DNA of 64,000 nt from an uncultured Lachnospiraceae bacterium (GTDB lineage: Bacteria; Bacillota; Clostridia; Lachnospirales; Lachnospiraceae), in the NCBI GenBank assembly GCA_910579615.1, contig CAJTUA010000012.1, positions 1-64,000 on the forward strand, written 5' to 3'. The number at the start of each line of letters is the position of its first letter. The first letter of the stretch is position 1. The translations under genes and the position numbers were made by a program. The notes under the pieces are model-generated. The model worked only from the letters and a program-made list of their open reading frames with translations, had not been told where the DNA came from and made no database searches. Below, piece after piece: positions 16,835-26,752 of this stretch.

Positions 16835-18199
16835 ATGATAAATTTTACCGAGGTTATGGAAACCAATGCAATGATTGAGAAGGAAAATCTGGATGTGCGC
16901 ACGATTACGCTCGGCATCAGCCTTTTAGACTGCATCGACAGCAATATTTCAGAGCTGAACAGAAAAATTTACGATAAAATTACGCGGACGGCAAAGGATT
17001 TGGTGGAGACCGGAATGCAGATTGAAAGGGAATTCGGGATTCCGGTTGTGAACAAGCGCATCTCCGTGACGCCGATTGCGCTTATCGGTGCTGCAGCATG
17101 CAAAAGCGCGGACGATTTTGTCAAAATCGCCCAAACACTCGATGCCGCAGCGAAAACCGTCGGGGTCAATTTCCTCGGCGGCTACAGTGCCTTAGTGAGC
17201 AAGGGCATGACGGCGGCGGACCGTTTCCTGATGGAGTCCATCCCACAGGCGCTTGCCACAACGGAGCGCGTATGCAGCTCGGTCAATGTTGGCTCGACTA
17301 AAACAGGCATTAACATGGACGCGGTGCGCCTGATGGGCGAAACCGTCAAGAAGACGGCGGAGCTTACAAAGGAGCAGGATTCCCTCGGCTGCGCGAAGCT
17401 GGTGATTTTTTGCAACGCGCCGGATGATAACCCGTTTATGGCAGGCGCATTCCACGGGGTAACCGAGACGGACGCGATTATCAATGTCGGTGTCAGCGGA
17501 CCCGGTGTTGTAAAGAAGGCGCTGGAGGCGGCGCGCGGCAAGGATTTTGAGGTGCTGTGTGAAACCATCAAAAAAACTGCGTTTAAGATTACCCGCGTCG
17601 GGCAGCTCGTTGCCAAGGAAGCGTCAAGGCGCTTGGATATCCCGTTTGGCATCGTGGATTTGTCGCTTGCGCCGACACCCGCCATCGGCGACAGCGTGGC
17701 GGAGATTTTGCAGGAAATGGGGCTTGAGTACCCGGGTGCGCCGGGCACCACCGCAGCGCTTGCGTTGTTGAATGACCAGGTAAAAAAAGGCGGGGTCATG
17801 GCATCCTCCTACGTCGGCGGCCTAAGCGGCGCGTTCATTCCGGTCAGCGAGGACCAGGGGATGATTGACGCGGTGCAGGCAGGCTGCCTGACACTCGAAA
17901 AGCTTGAGGCGATGACCTGTGTCTGCTCGGTCGGGCTTGACATGATTGCGATTCCGGGGGATGTCGCGGATTCCACCATTTCCGGCATCATTGCAGATGA
18001 GATGGCAATTGGCATGATTAACCAGAAAACAACGGCGGTGCGCGTGATTCCGGTTATCGGGAAAGGGGTTGGCGACATTGTGGAATTTGGCGGTCTGTTG
18101 GGCTACGCCCCGGTGATGCCGGTCAATGCCTTCTCCTGTGAGGGTTTTATCTGCCGGGGCGGGCGGATTCCGGCACCGATTCATTCGTTTAAAAACTAA
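16835..18199 (+). CDS. PFL-family protein (UPF0210/DUF711)
   Basis: 454 residues. Family landmarks: DVRTITLGISLLDC near the start, GGYSALVSKGMT and DLSLAPTPAIGDSVAEIL. The family is related by fold to pyruvate formate-lyase/ribonucleotide reductase barrels, but the biochemical role is not established. The conserved ACT partner upstream implies small-molecule regulation. The C-terminus ends RGGRIPAPIHSFKN, as usual for intact members. Confidence 0.9.
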   Translation: MINFTEVMETNAMIEKENLDVRTITLGISLLDCIDSNISELNRKIYDKITRTAKDLVETGMQIEREFGIPVVNKRISVTPIALIGAAACKSADDFVKIAQTLDAAAKTVGVNFLGGYSALVSKGMTAADRFLMESIPQALATTERVCSSVNVGSTKTGINMDAVRLMGETVKKTAELTKEQDSLGCAKLVIFCNAPDDNPFMAGAFHGVTETDAIINVGVSGPGVVKKALEAARGKDFEVLCETIKKTAFKITRVGQLVAKEASRRLDIPFGIVDLSLAPTPAIGDSVAEILQEMGLEYPGAPGTTAALALLNDQVKKGGVMASSYVGGLSGAFIPVSEDQGMIDAVQAGCLTLEKLEAMTCVCSVGLDMIAIPGDVADSTISGIIADEMAIGMINQKTTAVRVIPVIGKGVGDIVEFGGLLGYAPVMPVNAFSCEGFICRGGRIPAPIHSFKN

Positions 18200-18218
18200 A
18201 TGGCATGGAGGGATGATG

Positions 18219-19697
18219 ATGGACAATATCGAGGAAATGCTTCAGAAGGCGGATTATAAAAATGTACTCCGATATTTTACGGAGCTATCAAGGGTTCCAA
18301 GGGGTTCCGGGTTTAATGATAAAATCAGCGATTATCTTGTGGCATTTGCGAAGGAGCACGGGCTAAGGTACGTGCAGGATGAGTTGAAAAATGTGGTTAT
18401 CTATAAGCCCGCGACACCAGGCTATGAGAACCATACCGGTGTGATTTTACAGGGGCATATGGATATGGTCTGTGTGACGGCAGAGGGTGTGGAACACAAT
18501 TTTGAGAGCGAGCCGCTGGAACTTTTTGTGGATGGCGATATGCTTGGCGCGAGAGGAACTACGCTTGGCGGGGATGACGGCATCGCGGTGGCGTATGGCA
18601 TGGCGCTGCTTGCGGATGATACAATTGCACACCCGGCGCTTGAGGTTGTGATAACCACCGATGAGGAGACGGGGATGTACGGTGCAAAGGGGCTTGATGC
18701 CTCGCTGCTTTCCGGGCGCTTTCTCATCAATGCGGACTCGGAAGATGAGGGGGTTGTGCTGGTTTCCTGCGCGGGCGGGCTGCGCGTGGACGGCAGTCTG
18801 CCGCTTAGGCGCACACCTGCGGATGGCACGGTGGTTTCCGTGAAGCTTTCCGGGCTTCTCGGCGGACATTCCGGTGCGGAAATCCATAAATACCGCACGA
18901 ATGCCGTATATTTGATGGCAAGGCTGCTCTTTGATTTAAAAACTTCCGCCGCAAAACAAAAAACGGATTTCATGCTGCTTTCCTTTGCGGGCGGGGAGAA
19001 GGACAATGCCATCCCGTCGGCTGCGCAGGCAGAGTTTATTATAAAAACGGAGAAGAAAGGCTGGCTGCAGGAAGAAATGGATATCCTGCTTTCGCGCTAC
19101 CACAAAGAGCTTTCCGGGAGTGAGCCAAACCTTAAGTTTGCTGTAGACATATGTGGAAATGAGCAGAAAGACCGGATGGCGCTGCATCCGGCGGACTTTG
19201 AAAAGCTGTTGTTTTTGCTGATGCAGGCACCGGACGGCGTTCAGAAAATGAGCAGTGACATTGAGGGGCTTGTGGAAAGCTCGTTAAACCTTGGCATTTT
19301 TTCAGTGGAGGAATGCAGGGCAAATTTCCATTTTTCCATACGCAGCTCAGTCGGGAGTTACAAATATTTCCTGCGCGACAAACTGGAGTTCCTCTTTGAT
19401 TTTGTCGGAGGGAGCTGTGAGGCAGGCTCGGAATATCCTGCGTGGGAGTACCGCAAGGATTCTGTGCTGAGGGAAAAATTTACGGAGGTCTTTTTGCAGT
19501 TTTATGGCAGGGAACCGGAAATTATGGCAATCCACGCGGGACTTGAGTGCGGGTTAATCTGTGAAAAAATCCCGGAGATGGATATTGTTTCCATCGGACC
19601 GGATATGAAGGACATCCATACACCGAACGAAAGACTTGGAATTACCTCAAGCGTGCGAGTATACCGTTTCCTCGAAAAGCTGCTGGCGGCTTTGTAA
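18219..19697 (+). CDS. pepD: Aminoacyl-histidine dipeptidase (M20 family)
   Basis: 492 residues. M20 zinc peptidase: ILQGHMDMV (first His and its Asp), LGGDDGIAVAYG (bridging Asp), TTDEETGMYGAKGL (catalytic Glu and ligand). A lid domain in the middle and a C-terminal AIHAGLECG with the last His complete it. It hydrolyses dipeptides such as Xaa-His in the cytoplasm. Three ATGs in a row (18213, 18216, 18219) follow GGAGGG; 18219 gives the best spacing. It is 19 bp after the PFL gene. Confidence 0.9.
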   Translation: MDNIEEMLQKADYKNVLRYFTELSRVPRGSGFNDKISDYLVAFAKEHGLRYVQDELKNVVIYKPATPGYENHTGVILQGHMDMVCVTAEGVEHNFESEPLELFVDGDMLGARGTTLGGDDGIAVAYGMALLADDTIAHPALEVVITTDEETGMYGAKGLDASLLSGRFLINADSEDEGVVLVSCAGGLRVDGSLPLRRTPADGTVVSVKLSGLLGGHSGAEIHKYRTNAVYLMARLLFDLKTSAAKQKTDFMLLSFAGGEKDNAIPSAAQAEFIIKTEKKGWLQEEMDILLSRYHKELSGSEPNLKFAVDICGNEQKDRMALHPADFEKLLFLLMQAPDGVQKMSSDIEGLVESSLNLGIFSVEECRANFHFSIRSSVGSYKYFLRDKLEFLFDFVGGSCEAGSEYPAWEYRKDSVLREKFTEVFLQFYGREPEIMAIHAGLECGLICEKIPEMDIVSIGPDMKDIHTPNERLGITSSVRVYRFLEKLLAAL

Positions 19698-19815
19698 TAA
19701 AAACTTAATAAAAAAGTCTTTTACTTCGCATGATGTTTGTGGTATTATCATAACGAGTAGATCGTGTGTCGTTTTTTAGGCCAAAAAGTTGGAAAAGTGG
19801 TGGAAAGAGGTAAAA

Positions 19816-21267
19816 ATGCGGGAAGACGAAAAAATGAAAGACGCGCGTGGGGATTTTGGAACGGCAGGGGATGAAGGTGAAAACGCGTTTCCTCCATATG
19901 GCGCGGGAAGAAGAAGAGTGGACGATACGGAGGATGCCGGGGATTTTGAGGATTTCCGGGTGGATACCGGAGGTATATTTGATGAGGATAATGAGGAGGA
20001 AGAACTGTTTGCTTCCCTGAATGAATCCCTGATGCGCCAGGTGGCAGAGGAACTTGACGGCGGGGAGGATACCTCGGGAGAGGATGGGCGGGAAGCATCG
20101 GACAAGAAGAAAATGGGAAAGTTAAAGAAGACATTTTTGGTTATTGGCTGTGTTTTTATGGTATTCATCCTTGGCACGGTGTTTTTGGTCGCGACAAAGC
20201 CGGGACAGGGGATTGTCCTTCGTTTCGCGGCAAAATTTATCTCCAGCAGCGTAAGCCATAAGGAGCCGACGGGAATCCGGCGGGGGCTGTTCGCGATTCG
20301 TCCGGGAGGCTCAACCGATGACCCGACACAGGTGGGGGACGGCACGATTTCAGCGGTGGTAACTCCGGTTCCGGAGGATGCGGATGAAGTGCGCAAGGAA
20401 GATTATGTGAAAAATATCCTGATTTTCGGGATTGACCAGGGCGATATGGACAGTGTTCACGCCGGAAGCCTGAACACGGATACGATTATGATTGCCACCT
20501 TAAACACAAAGGATAAGAAGGTGAAGATTACATCCATCCTGCGCGATATGTATGTGGAGCTCGATGACGGCGTCGGGAGGAAGATAAACTCCATTTACGC
20601 GGTCGGCAGAAGGGATGGGCAGGGTCCGGAGCTCCTGATGCATACGGTTGAAAAGTATTTTAAGATTGATTTGATGGGCTACGCTTATGTCAAGCTTGCC
20701 GCTTTTGAGGATGTTGTGGATATCCTTGGCGGTGTCACGATTGAGCTTGGCTCAAAGGAAGCGAACTATCTGAACACGACCAACTATATCACGAACCCGA
20801 GAAACCGCAATTTAAAGACGGGCGTGAACCATATGAATGGCAATCAGGTGGCGGGCTACTGCCGTATCCGCAAAGTGGAAACCCTCGGCGGCGCAACAAA
20901 TGACTACGGGCGCACCCTGCGCCAGCGCCGTGTGCTGCAGGCGATTTTCCAGGAGTACAAATCGCAGAGTATTATCAACCTGATTCCGGTAACGCAGAAA
21001 TGTCTTTCCAAGATTACGACAAACCTGACGGAAGCCCAGATCAATGAGCTGCTCCAGGCGTTTGTGGACTGCGGAATATCTTCCATGGACTCCTTCCGCC
21101 TCCCAATCAACGATTCGTTCTATGATTCGAGCAAGAAGGGATATAACGGAGTCACATATGGTCTTGTCATTGACGACGAAGAGGCGAATGTTTTATATCT
21201 GTATGAAAATCTGTACGCGGATACGCCGGAGGAAGCAAAAGAGAATTATGATGCATTAAAGCGCTGA
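19816..21267 (+). CDS. LCP-family protein (LytR-CpsA-Psr), first of two
   Basis: 483 residues: a long acidic cytoplasmic tail (1-100), one membrane helix (106-127), then an extracellular LCP domain (ILIFGIDQGD, NTDTIMIATLN, ITSILRDMYVEL, KINSIYAVG). LCP enzymes attach undecaprenyl-linked glycopolymers to peptidoglycan. The start at 19816 follows AAAGAGG; a TTG 27 nt earlier is less likely. The acidic tail, much longer than in Bacillus LCPs, may bind a cytoplasmic partner. A terminator follows, then a paralogue. Confidence 0.9.
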   Translation: MREDEKMKDARGDFGTAGDEGENAFPPYGAGRRRVDDTEDAGDFEDFRVDTGGIFDEDNEEEELFASLNESLMRQVAEELDGGEDTSGEDGREASDKKKMGKLKKTFLVIGCVFMVFILGTVFLVATKPGQGIVLRFAAKFISSSVSHKEPTGIRRGLFAIRPGGSTDDPTQVGDGTISAVVTPVPEDADEVRKEDYVKNILIFGIDQGDMDSVHAGSLNTDTIMIATLNTKDKKVKITSILRDMYVELDDGVGRKINSIYAVGRRDGQGPELLMHTVEKYFKIDLMGYAYVKLAAFEDVVDILGGVTIELGSKEANYLNTTNYITNPRNRNLKTGVNHMNGNQVAGYCRIRKVETLGGATNDYGRTLRQRRVLQAIFQEYKSQSIINLIPVTQKCLSKITTNLTEAQINELLQAFVDCGISSMDSFRLPINDSFYDSSKKGYNGVTYGLVIDDEEANVLYLYENLYADTPEEAKENYDALKR

Positions 21268-21275
21268 AAAGAGAG

Positions 21276-21307
21276 AAAAGGTCAGTCGGTGTGACTGGTC
21301 TTTTTTC
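21276..21307 (+). terminator. Terminator between the two LCP genes
   Basis: AAAAGGTCAGTC and GACTGGTCTTTT pair over 12 bp with two G-U wobbles, then a T run. Confidence 0.75.
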
Positions 21308-21355
21308 AAAAGGGGTTTTGGTAAAGAATTACAGCGGCCAGTGAAGGAGCAAGGA

Positions 21356-22840
21356 ATGGGGAAAAATGAGTATCCGGATGAATTTGATCCGACAAAGGAC
21401 GATGCGTTCCTGAAAAATCTGGAAAAGGCGCTTGAACCGGAGGGCTATGAGAGTGAGGCAATCGACATTGACACGCAGGGGCTGACATCCATCCTCACCA
21501 TCGGGGAGGAGGAGGATGAGAAGGACAGCGGGGGTGGAAATGAGGCTGTGGAGGAACTCCCGGTAATTGATATAAGCGACCTTTACAGCGATGACATGCC
21601 GATGGAAAAGGAAGTGGATGATGATGTGATTGAGAGCATCAGCAACCAACTGGCCTCCCAGGTCGGCGTGGAATACCGCGCGCAGGAAAATCTCAAAAAA
21701 AAGAAAGCAAAGCCTGCCTGGCTTTTGCCAACCCTGATTGCATCCGGAATTTTCCTTGTCGGGATGGTTGTTCTTCTCGCGTCAAAACCGGGGAGAAATT
21801 TTCTTCTTTCCCATGGGATTGGCAAAATATTTGGGGATAATACAACGTATCTGCCGGAGCAGAAAAAAACACTCGTAAAAGCCCTGCTGCCGTTTTTGCC
21901 TGTTTTTGCGGGAAAAGACCCCACAGAGGGCGATACGTCAGCATCCCCGGACAACAACATTCCCCCAGAGCCGACGGTGGTCGCGGGGGCAACCGTTACG
22001 CCGCCCGCACAGGAGCCCGTGGAGGATGTCGTTTATCATTTTCTCGTCCTTGGGATGGATGATGTGGCGGAAGGGGAGGAAGCAAGCTCTGATTTGATTT
22101 TATTTGTCTCGGTAAATGTAAACCATGGCGAGGTCCGGCTGACAACCATCCTGCGCGACCTTTTTGTTTCCATGCCAGGGGTGGGGGAAGATAAGCTTTG
22201 TCTGGCATATGCGCGCGGCGGCATCGGACTTGTCTACGATACGATTGAGCATAATCTGGGGATTCGTCCGGACGGCTACCTTTTATTTTCCTATGACAAA
22301 TTCCGTTCTTTTGTAGACCAACTTGGCGGTGTGACCATAAGCCTGACGGCAAAAGAGGCGGATTACCTGAACAAAACAAACTATATTTCGGTGCCTGAGA
22401 ACAGGGTTATGGTCAATGGGGAGAACCATTTAAACGGGGACCAGGCGCTTGGCTACTGCCGTATCCGGCATGTCGGAACGGCGCAGAATGAATACAACGA
22501 TATCGGGCGCACGGCAAGGTGCCAGCGTCTGGTTATGGCGCTGTATGAGCAGAACCGCACAAGGAGCATGGCGGAACTTTACGGCATCCTGACGGAGTGT
22601 TTCCGTATGGTAACAACAGATATTACTGGAGAGGAATGTAGCAATTATCTGAATTTATTTTTGAATATGCCTGAAAGTACATTTTCTTTATACCGAATCC
22701 CAGCGGAGGGAAGTTATACAACAAGCATTATTCGCGGCAAGGCAGCACTTGTGGCAGACCTTGCTCAAAACCGCGCAATGTGGCAGGAATTTTTGTTCCC
22801 GCCAAGGATACAGGAAGGGGATGAGGAAAAACAGGAGTAG
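21356..22840 (+). CDS. LCP-family protein, second of two
   Basis: 494 residues with the same plan as its neighbour: acidic cytoplasmic tail (1-110), basic KKKKAK stop-transfer, membrane helix (121-142), a Pro/Thr-rich linker, then a more divergent LCP domain (LVLGMDD, LTTILRDLFVSM, YDTIEHNLGI, GGVTISL). The first domain motif ends AEGEEASSDLILFVSVN, where the usual RSDT becomes SSDL, so catalytic arginines are less complete. The start at 21356 follows AAGGAG. Probably a specialised paralogue. Confidence 0.88.
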   Translation: MGKNEYPDEFDPTKDDAFLKNLEKALEPEGYESEAIDIDTQGLTSILTIGEEEDEKDSGGGNEAVEELPVIDISDLYSDDMPMEKEVDDDVIESISNQLASQVGVEYRAQENLKKKKAKPAWLLPTLIASGIFLVGMVVLLASKPGRNFLLSHGIGKIFGDNTTYLPEQKKTLVKALLPFLPVFAGKDPTEGDTSASPDNNIPPEPTVVAGATVTPPAQEPVEDVVYHFLVLGMDDVAEGEEASSDLILFVSVNVNHGEVRLTTILRDLFVSMPGVGEDKLCLAYARGGIGLVYDTIEHNLGIRPDGYLLFSYDKFRSFVDQLGGVTISLTAKEADYLNKTNYISVPENRVMVNGENHLNGDQALGYCRIRHVGTAQNEYNDIGRTARCQRLVMALYEQNRTRSMAELYGILTECFRMVTTDITGEECSNYLNLFLNMPESTFSLYRIPAEGSYTTSIIRGKAALVADLAQNRAMWQEFLFPPRIQEGDEEKQE

Positions 22841-22878
22841 GCAATGTACGAAGAAAGGCAGGAAGAGATGGGGTTTTT

Positions 22879-23682
22879 ATGCAAATTCAATTATGGAGAG
22901 AGATTTTGGAGCCTTACGCGCTTGCGGTAGAAGAGCTGAAGGTCAAATTTAACCATATGATTGGGGAATACCGCCGGGCGGGGGAATATTCTCCGATTGA
23001 ACAGGTGACAGGCAGGGTGAAGACGATATCGAGCATCCTTGAAAAAACTCAGAAAAAAGGGATTGCGGTGGATGATATCGAAAGGCAGATTGAGGATATC
23101 GCGGGAGTGCGCATCATCTGCCAGTTTGTGGAGGATATTTTCCGGGTGGCAGAGTTAATCAAAAACCGCCGGGATATGAAAATAAAGAGCGAGAAGGACT
23201 ATGTTTCCCACCAAAAGGACAGCGGTTACCGCAGCTACCATATGATTGTCTGGTATTCGGTGGAAACCGTGAAGGGACCAAAGACAATCCCGGTGGAAAT
23301 CCAGATCCGCACCCTTGCGATGGATTTCTGGGCAACGGTCGAGCATTCACTACAATACAAATACAAAGAGCATATGCCGGAACGCTTAAGGCAGCGCCTG
23401 CAAAACTCGGCAGAAACGATTATTATCCTTGACAAAGAGATGTCCTCCGTGCGGGATGAGATTATGGATGCGCAGAATTCCTTCCAGGTCAAGGCAAATA
23501 TTATTTCGGATATTCTGAACAATATCCAGAATCTGTATAAAGTTGCGAACAAGCGAGAAGTGGTCAAAATCCAGGATGAGTTTTTCCGGATTTACAATAT
23601 GGAGGATATGGCACTGCTTGAAAAATTTAACCACGAGCTGGATGTGATTGCGGAAGGCTATCAGGTACAGAGCCTGCGTTAA
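22879..23682 (+). CDS. Small alarmone synthetase (GTP pyrophosphokinase family)
   Basis: 267 residues. RelA/SpoT synthetase motifs are clear: DIAGVRIICQF, KDSGYRSYHMIV, and VEIQIRTLAMDFWATVEHSLQYK. No HD hydrolase, TGS or ACT domain, so it is a single-domain (p)ppGpp synthetase of the RelQ/YjbM kind, often induced by wall stress. Its C-terminal helices (about 190-267) would form the tetramer interface. It lies 38 bp after an LCP gene and is likely co-transcribed with it. Confidence 0.9.
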   Translation: MQIQLWREILEPYALAVEELKVKFNHMIGEYRRAGEYSPIEQVTGRVKTISSILEKTQKKGIAVDDIERQIEDIAGVRIICQFVEDIFRVAELIKNRRDMKIKSEKDYVSHQKDSGYRSYHMIVWYSVETVKGPKTIPVEIQIRTLAMDFWATVEHSLQYKYKEHMPERLRQRLQNSAETIIILDKEMSSVRDEIMDAQNSFQVKANIISDILNNIQNLYKVANKREVVKIQDEFFRIYNMEDMALLEKFNHELDVIAEGYQVQSLR

Positions 23683-23729
23683 ACATGAAAGGGGCGGGGC
23701 ATGTCCGCAGGTGTGAAGGGGGAAGAAGG

Positions 23730-25124
23730 ATGCAGTTTCCGTTAGAATATGAAAAACGGATGAAGGAACAACTAGGAGGGGAGTACGCGGATTACGCACG
23801 CTGTTTTGCAGAGCCTGGCATGGGCGGGCTGCGGGTCAACACGCTAAAGCTTTCACCGGAAAGGTTTCGTGAACTTTCCTTCTGCCCGTTAACGCGGATT
23901 CCATGGATTGCAAATGGGTACTTTTACCCGGAGGAGATATCCCCGGCGAAGCACCCGTTTTATTTTGCCGGGCTGTACTATCTTCAGGAACCAAGCGCAA
24001 TGACACCGGCAAGCCTGCTGCCCGTTACGCCGGGAAATAAGGTGCTTGACCTTTGCGCGGCACCGGGCGGAAAGAGCACGGAGCTTGCAGCAAAGCTTTG
24101 CGGAAAAGGTGTGTTGGTCGCAAATGATATCAGCAACTCGCGGGCAAAAGCACTGTTAAAGAATATCGAGCTTTTCGGCGTAAAGAATGCCGTTGTCGTA
24201 AGCGAGGCACCGGGGAAGCTTGCGGAGCGCTTTGGCGGCTATTTTGACCGGATTTTGGTGGATGCCCCGTGCTCCGGCGAGGGGATGTTCCGCAAAAGCC
24301 CCGCTATCATGAAGAACTGGGAGCAGTACGGAACCGGCTATTATAATGAGCTACAAAAACAAATCCTGCCGGAAGCGGTAAAAATGTTGGCACCGGGCGG
24401 ATATTTGCTCTATTCAACCTGCACGTTCTCGCCGGACGAGGATGAGGGTACCGTACAATTTCTTCTGGAGCAATTTCCGGAAATGGAGCTTGTTCCAGCG
24501 CTGCCACAGAGTGCCCCGGAGGGGGTAAGCTATGATGGGATAGAGCATGGACGGCCGGAATGGGTAAAAAACGGCGATGAGCGCTTAAGGTACACCCTGC
24601 GCCTCTGGCCGCATAAAATCAAGGGGGAGGGGCATTTTATTGCGCTTTTCCACAAAAAAGAGGATGCATCCGTGCAGAAGGTATGCAGTGTGAAGAATGT
24701 GCGGAGGGCAAAACTTTCCGGGGAGGCACAGGAGTTTATCAACAAGATTGGGTTTATGCCTGATGCGGAACAAATTGTAAACCGCGAGGGGCGGCTCTAC
24801 CTTTTGCCAGAGGGGCTTCCGGCACTGGATGGCCTGCGTATCCTGCGTTCCGGCCTGCTTCTTGGCGAGGAGAAAAAAGGAAGGTTCGAGCCTTCCCAGG
24901 CATTGGCGATGGCGTTAAAAAAGGAGGAATATCCGCAAGTCTATTCGCTTTCTGAAAAGGACTGCGACGTGATACGGTATTTAAAATGCGAATCGATAGA
25001 GGCGCGGGAGGCAGTGCCGGATGGCTATGTGCTTGTCTGTGTGGGGGATTATCCCCTTGGATGGGCAAAAGCGAACAAAGGCGGGCTGAAAAATAAATAT
25101 TTGCCGGGGTGGCGGATGATGTAA
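23730..25124 (+). CDS. RsmB/RsmF-type rRNA cytosine-C5 methyltransferase
   Basis: 464 residues of the NOL1/NOP2/sun family. SAM site LDLCAAPGGKSTELA; catalytic cysteines C181 in VDAPCSGEGMF and C231 in YSTCTFSPDEDEG. A C-terminal PUA-like RsmF region (about 310-464) ends in YPLGWAKANKGGLKNKY, as in RsmF proteins. It probably methylates 16S rRNA. The start at 23730 follows GGGGGAAGAAGG; the longer in-frame version lacks an RBS. Confidence 0.9.
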   Translation: MQFPLEYEKRMKEQLGGEYADYARCFAEPGMGGLRVNTLKLSPERFRELSFCPLTRIPWIANGYFYPEEISPAKHPFYFAGLYYLQEPSAMTPASLLPVTPGNKVLDLCAAPGGKSTELAAKLCGKGVLVANDISNSRAKALLKNIELFGVKNAVVVSEAPGKLAERFGGYFDRILVDAPCSGEGMFRKSPAIMKNWEQYGTGYYNELQKQILPEAVKMLAPGGYLLYSTCTFSPDEDEGTVQFLLEQFPEMELVPALPQSAPEGVSYDGIEHGRPEWVKNGDERLRYTLRLWPHKIKGEGHFIALFHKKEDASVQKVCSVKNVRRAKLSGEAQEFINKIGFMPDAEQIVNREGRLYLLPEGLPALDGLRILRSGLLLGEEKKGRFEPSQALAMALKKEEYPQVYSLSEKDCDVIRYLKCESIEAREAVPDGYVLVCVGDYPLGWAKANKGGLKNKYLPGWRMM

Positions 25125-25197
25125 AGGTTTTGCATTTTTGGTTTCCGGGCAGCTACAAGGCTCTGCCCCGCGTAATTTTGGACTTGGAGGGAATGCT

Positions 25198-26652
25198 TTG
25201 GCAGAAAAGAATTTGCGTCTTGATAAATATCTTGCGGACATGAAGGTTGGAACGCGCAGCGATGTGAAAACCTATATCCGGAAATGCCGGGTAACGGTCA
25301 ATGGCGAGGTGGTAAGGGATGTTGGTTACAAGGTATCACCGGAGGATTCCGTGACCTTTGACGGCAGAAAAATCGGATACACGAGAAATGAATACATTAT
25401 GCTCAACAAACCCGCCGGGGTGCTGACGGCGACAAAGGATAAAAAAGCACAGACCGTACTCTCCCTTTTATCAGATGCAAAACGCAAGGATTTGTTTCCG
25501 GTCGGGAGGCTTGACAAGGATACGGAAGGGCTTTTGCTGATTACAAACGACGGGGAATTGGCACACCGCCTGCTCTCCCCGAAAAAGCATGTGGACAAGG
25601 TCTATTTTGCTAAGGTAAAAGGGGAAGTGACAGCGGAGCATGTACAGCGTTTTGCCGCCGGGCTTTTCGTTGACGAAGATTTTACGGCGCTCCCGGCAAA
25701 GCTTGTAGTTTTGCATCCAGGGATTGTTTCAGAGGTTGCGCTTACCATCCAGGAAGGGAAATTCCATCAGGTGAAACGTATGTTTGAAGCGGTGGGGATG
25801 GAGGTGCTTTATCTAAAGCGCCTTGCGATGGGAAGCCTGCGTTTGGATGAGGGGTTACAGAGTGGGGAATCCCGCGATTTGACACGGGATGAGCTTGTGG
25901 CGCTGTTTCGCATGTGCGGCATGGAGAACGTGCCGGAGGACGGAACGGATGAAACAGGAACAAATGAAACAAGTATGGATACCGCACTTTCTTTTTTACT
26001 TGGCGGGATAAAAGGAGTGCTTTTTGACCTCGATGGAACATTGGTGGATTCCATGTGGATGTGGAAGCAGATTGATATCGAATACCTCGGGCGTTTTGGC
26101 ATTTCACTGCCGGACGGCTTACAGTCAGAGATTGAGGGAATGAGCTTTTCGGAGACAGCGCAGTATTTTAAACAGCATTTTCCGGAAATCACGGAGAGCA
26201 TCGACGAGATGAAGGTGACCTGGAACCGGATGGCGCGGGAGAAATATGCGCATGAGGTTTTTTTAAAACCCGGAGTGCTCGGCTTCCTGAAATATCTAAG
26301 GGAACAGGGAATCCGCACCGGGATTGCGACAAGCAATTCTACCGAGCTTGTAAATACCGTGCTTGGCGCACTGGATGCAAAGGCGTATTTTGACGCGGTA
26401 CATACGGCGTGTGAGGTAGGGGCGGGAAAGCCCGCGCCGGATATTTATCTGTACGTGGCAAAGAACCTTGGGCTATTGCCGGAGCAATGCCTTGTATTTG
26501 AGGATATCTGTAAGGGCATTGAGGCAGGGAAGGCGGCAGGCATGCGCGTCTGTGCCGTGCAGGATGCGTACTCAAAGGAAGCGGAGGAGAAAAAAAGGGC
26601 GATGGCAGATTATTTCATCCACGATTATACCGATTTGGGGTTTGAAGCATAA
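25198..26652 (+). CDS. Fused RsuA-type pseudouridine synthase and HAD hydrolase
   Basis: 484 residues in one frame. Residues 1-60 are an S4 RNA-binding domain and 60-240 an RsuA-family synthase with catalytic D106 in VGRLDKDTEGLLL. After an acidic linker (about 245-260) comes a HAD-IA phosphatase of the beta-phosphoglucomutase kind: FDLDGTLVDS (D277, D279), IATSNST, AGKPAPDIY and VFEDICKGIEAG. The start is TTG 25198 with GGAGGG at 25186-25191. The two halves are usually separate genes, so this is a true fusion: rRNA modification joined to a sugar-phosphate-type hydrolase. It follows the methyltransferase gene. Confidence 0.88.
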   Translation: MAEKNLRLDKYLADMKVGTRSDVKTYIRKCRVTVNGEVVRDVGYKVSPEDSVTFDGRKIGYTRNEYIMLNKPAGVLTATKDKKAQTVLSLLSDAKRKDLFPVGRLDKDTEGLLLITNDGELAHRLLSPKKHVDKVYFAKVKGEVTAEHVQRFAAGLFVDEDFTALPAKLVVLHPGIVSEVALTIQEGKFHQVKRMFEAVGMEVLYLKRLAMGSLRLDEGLQSGESRDLTRDELVALFRMCGMENVPEDGTDETGTNETSMDTALSFLLGGIKGVLFDLDGTLVDSMWMWKQIDIEYLGRFGISLPDGLQSEIEGMSFSETAQYFKQHFPEITESIDEMKVTWNRMAREKYAHEVFLKPGVLGFLKYLREQGIRTGIATSNSTELVNTVLGALDAKAYFDAVHTACEVGAGKPAPDIYLYVAKNLGLLPEQCLVFEDICKGIEAGKAAGMRVCAVQDAYSKEAEEKKRAMADYFIHDYTDLGFEA

Positions 26653-26674
26653 TTGTGTGCCGAACTTAAAAACA

Positions 26675-26729
26675 GTATGCCCCCGGACAGAAATGCATTC
26701 AAATCCGTTGGTGATGGCAGGGGGCATAC
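26675..26729 (+). repeat. Hairpin repeat family, short copy
   Basis: A 55-bp copy with a perfect outer stem GTATGCCCCC/GGGGGCATAC but an internal deletion that removes most of the inner stem. It keeps GGACAG after the left arm and GGAACTTAAAATAAGG after the right arm, leading into the RBS of the next gene. Confidence 0.8.
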
Positions 26730-26752
26730 GGAACTTAAAATAAGGTGAAACT

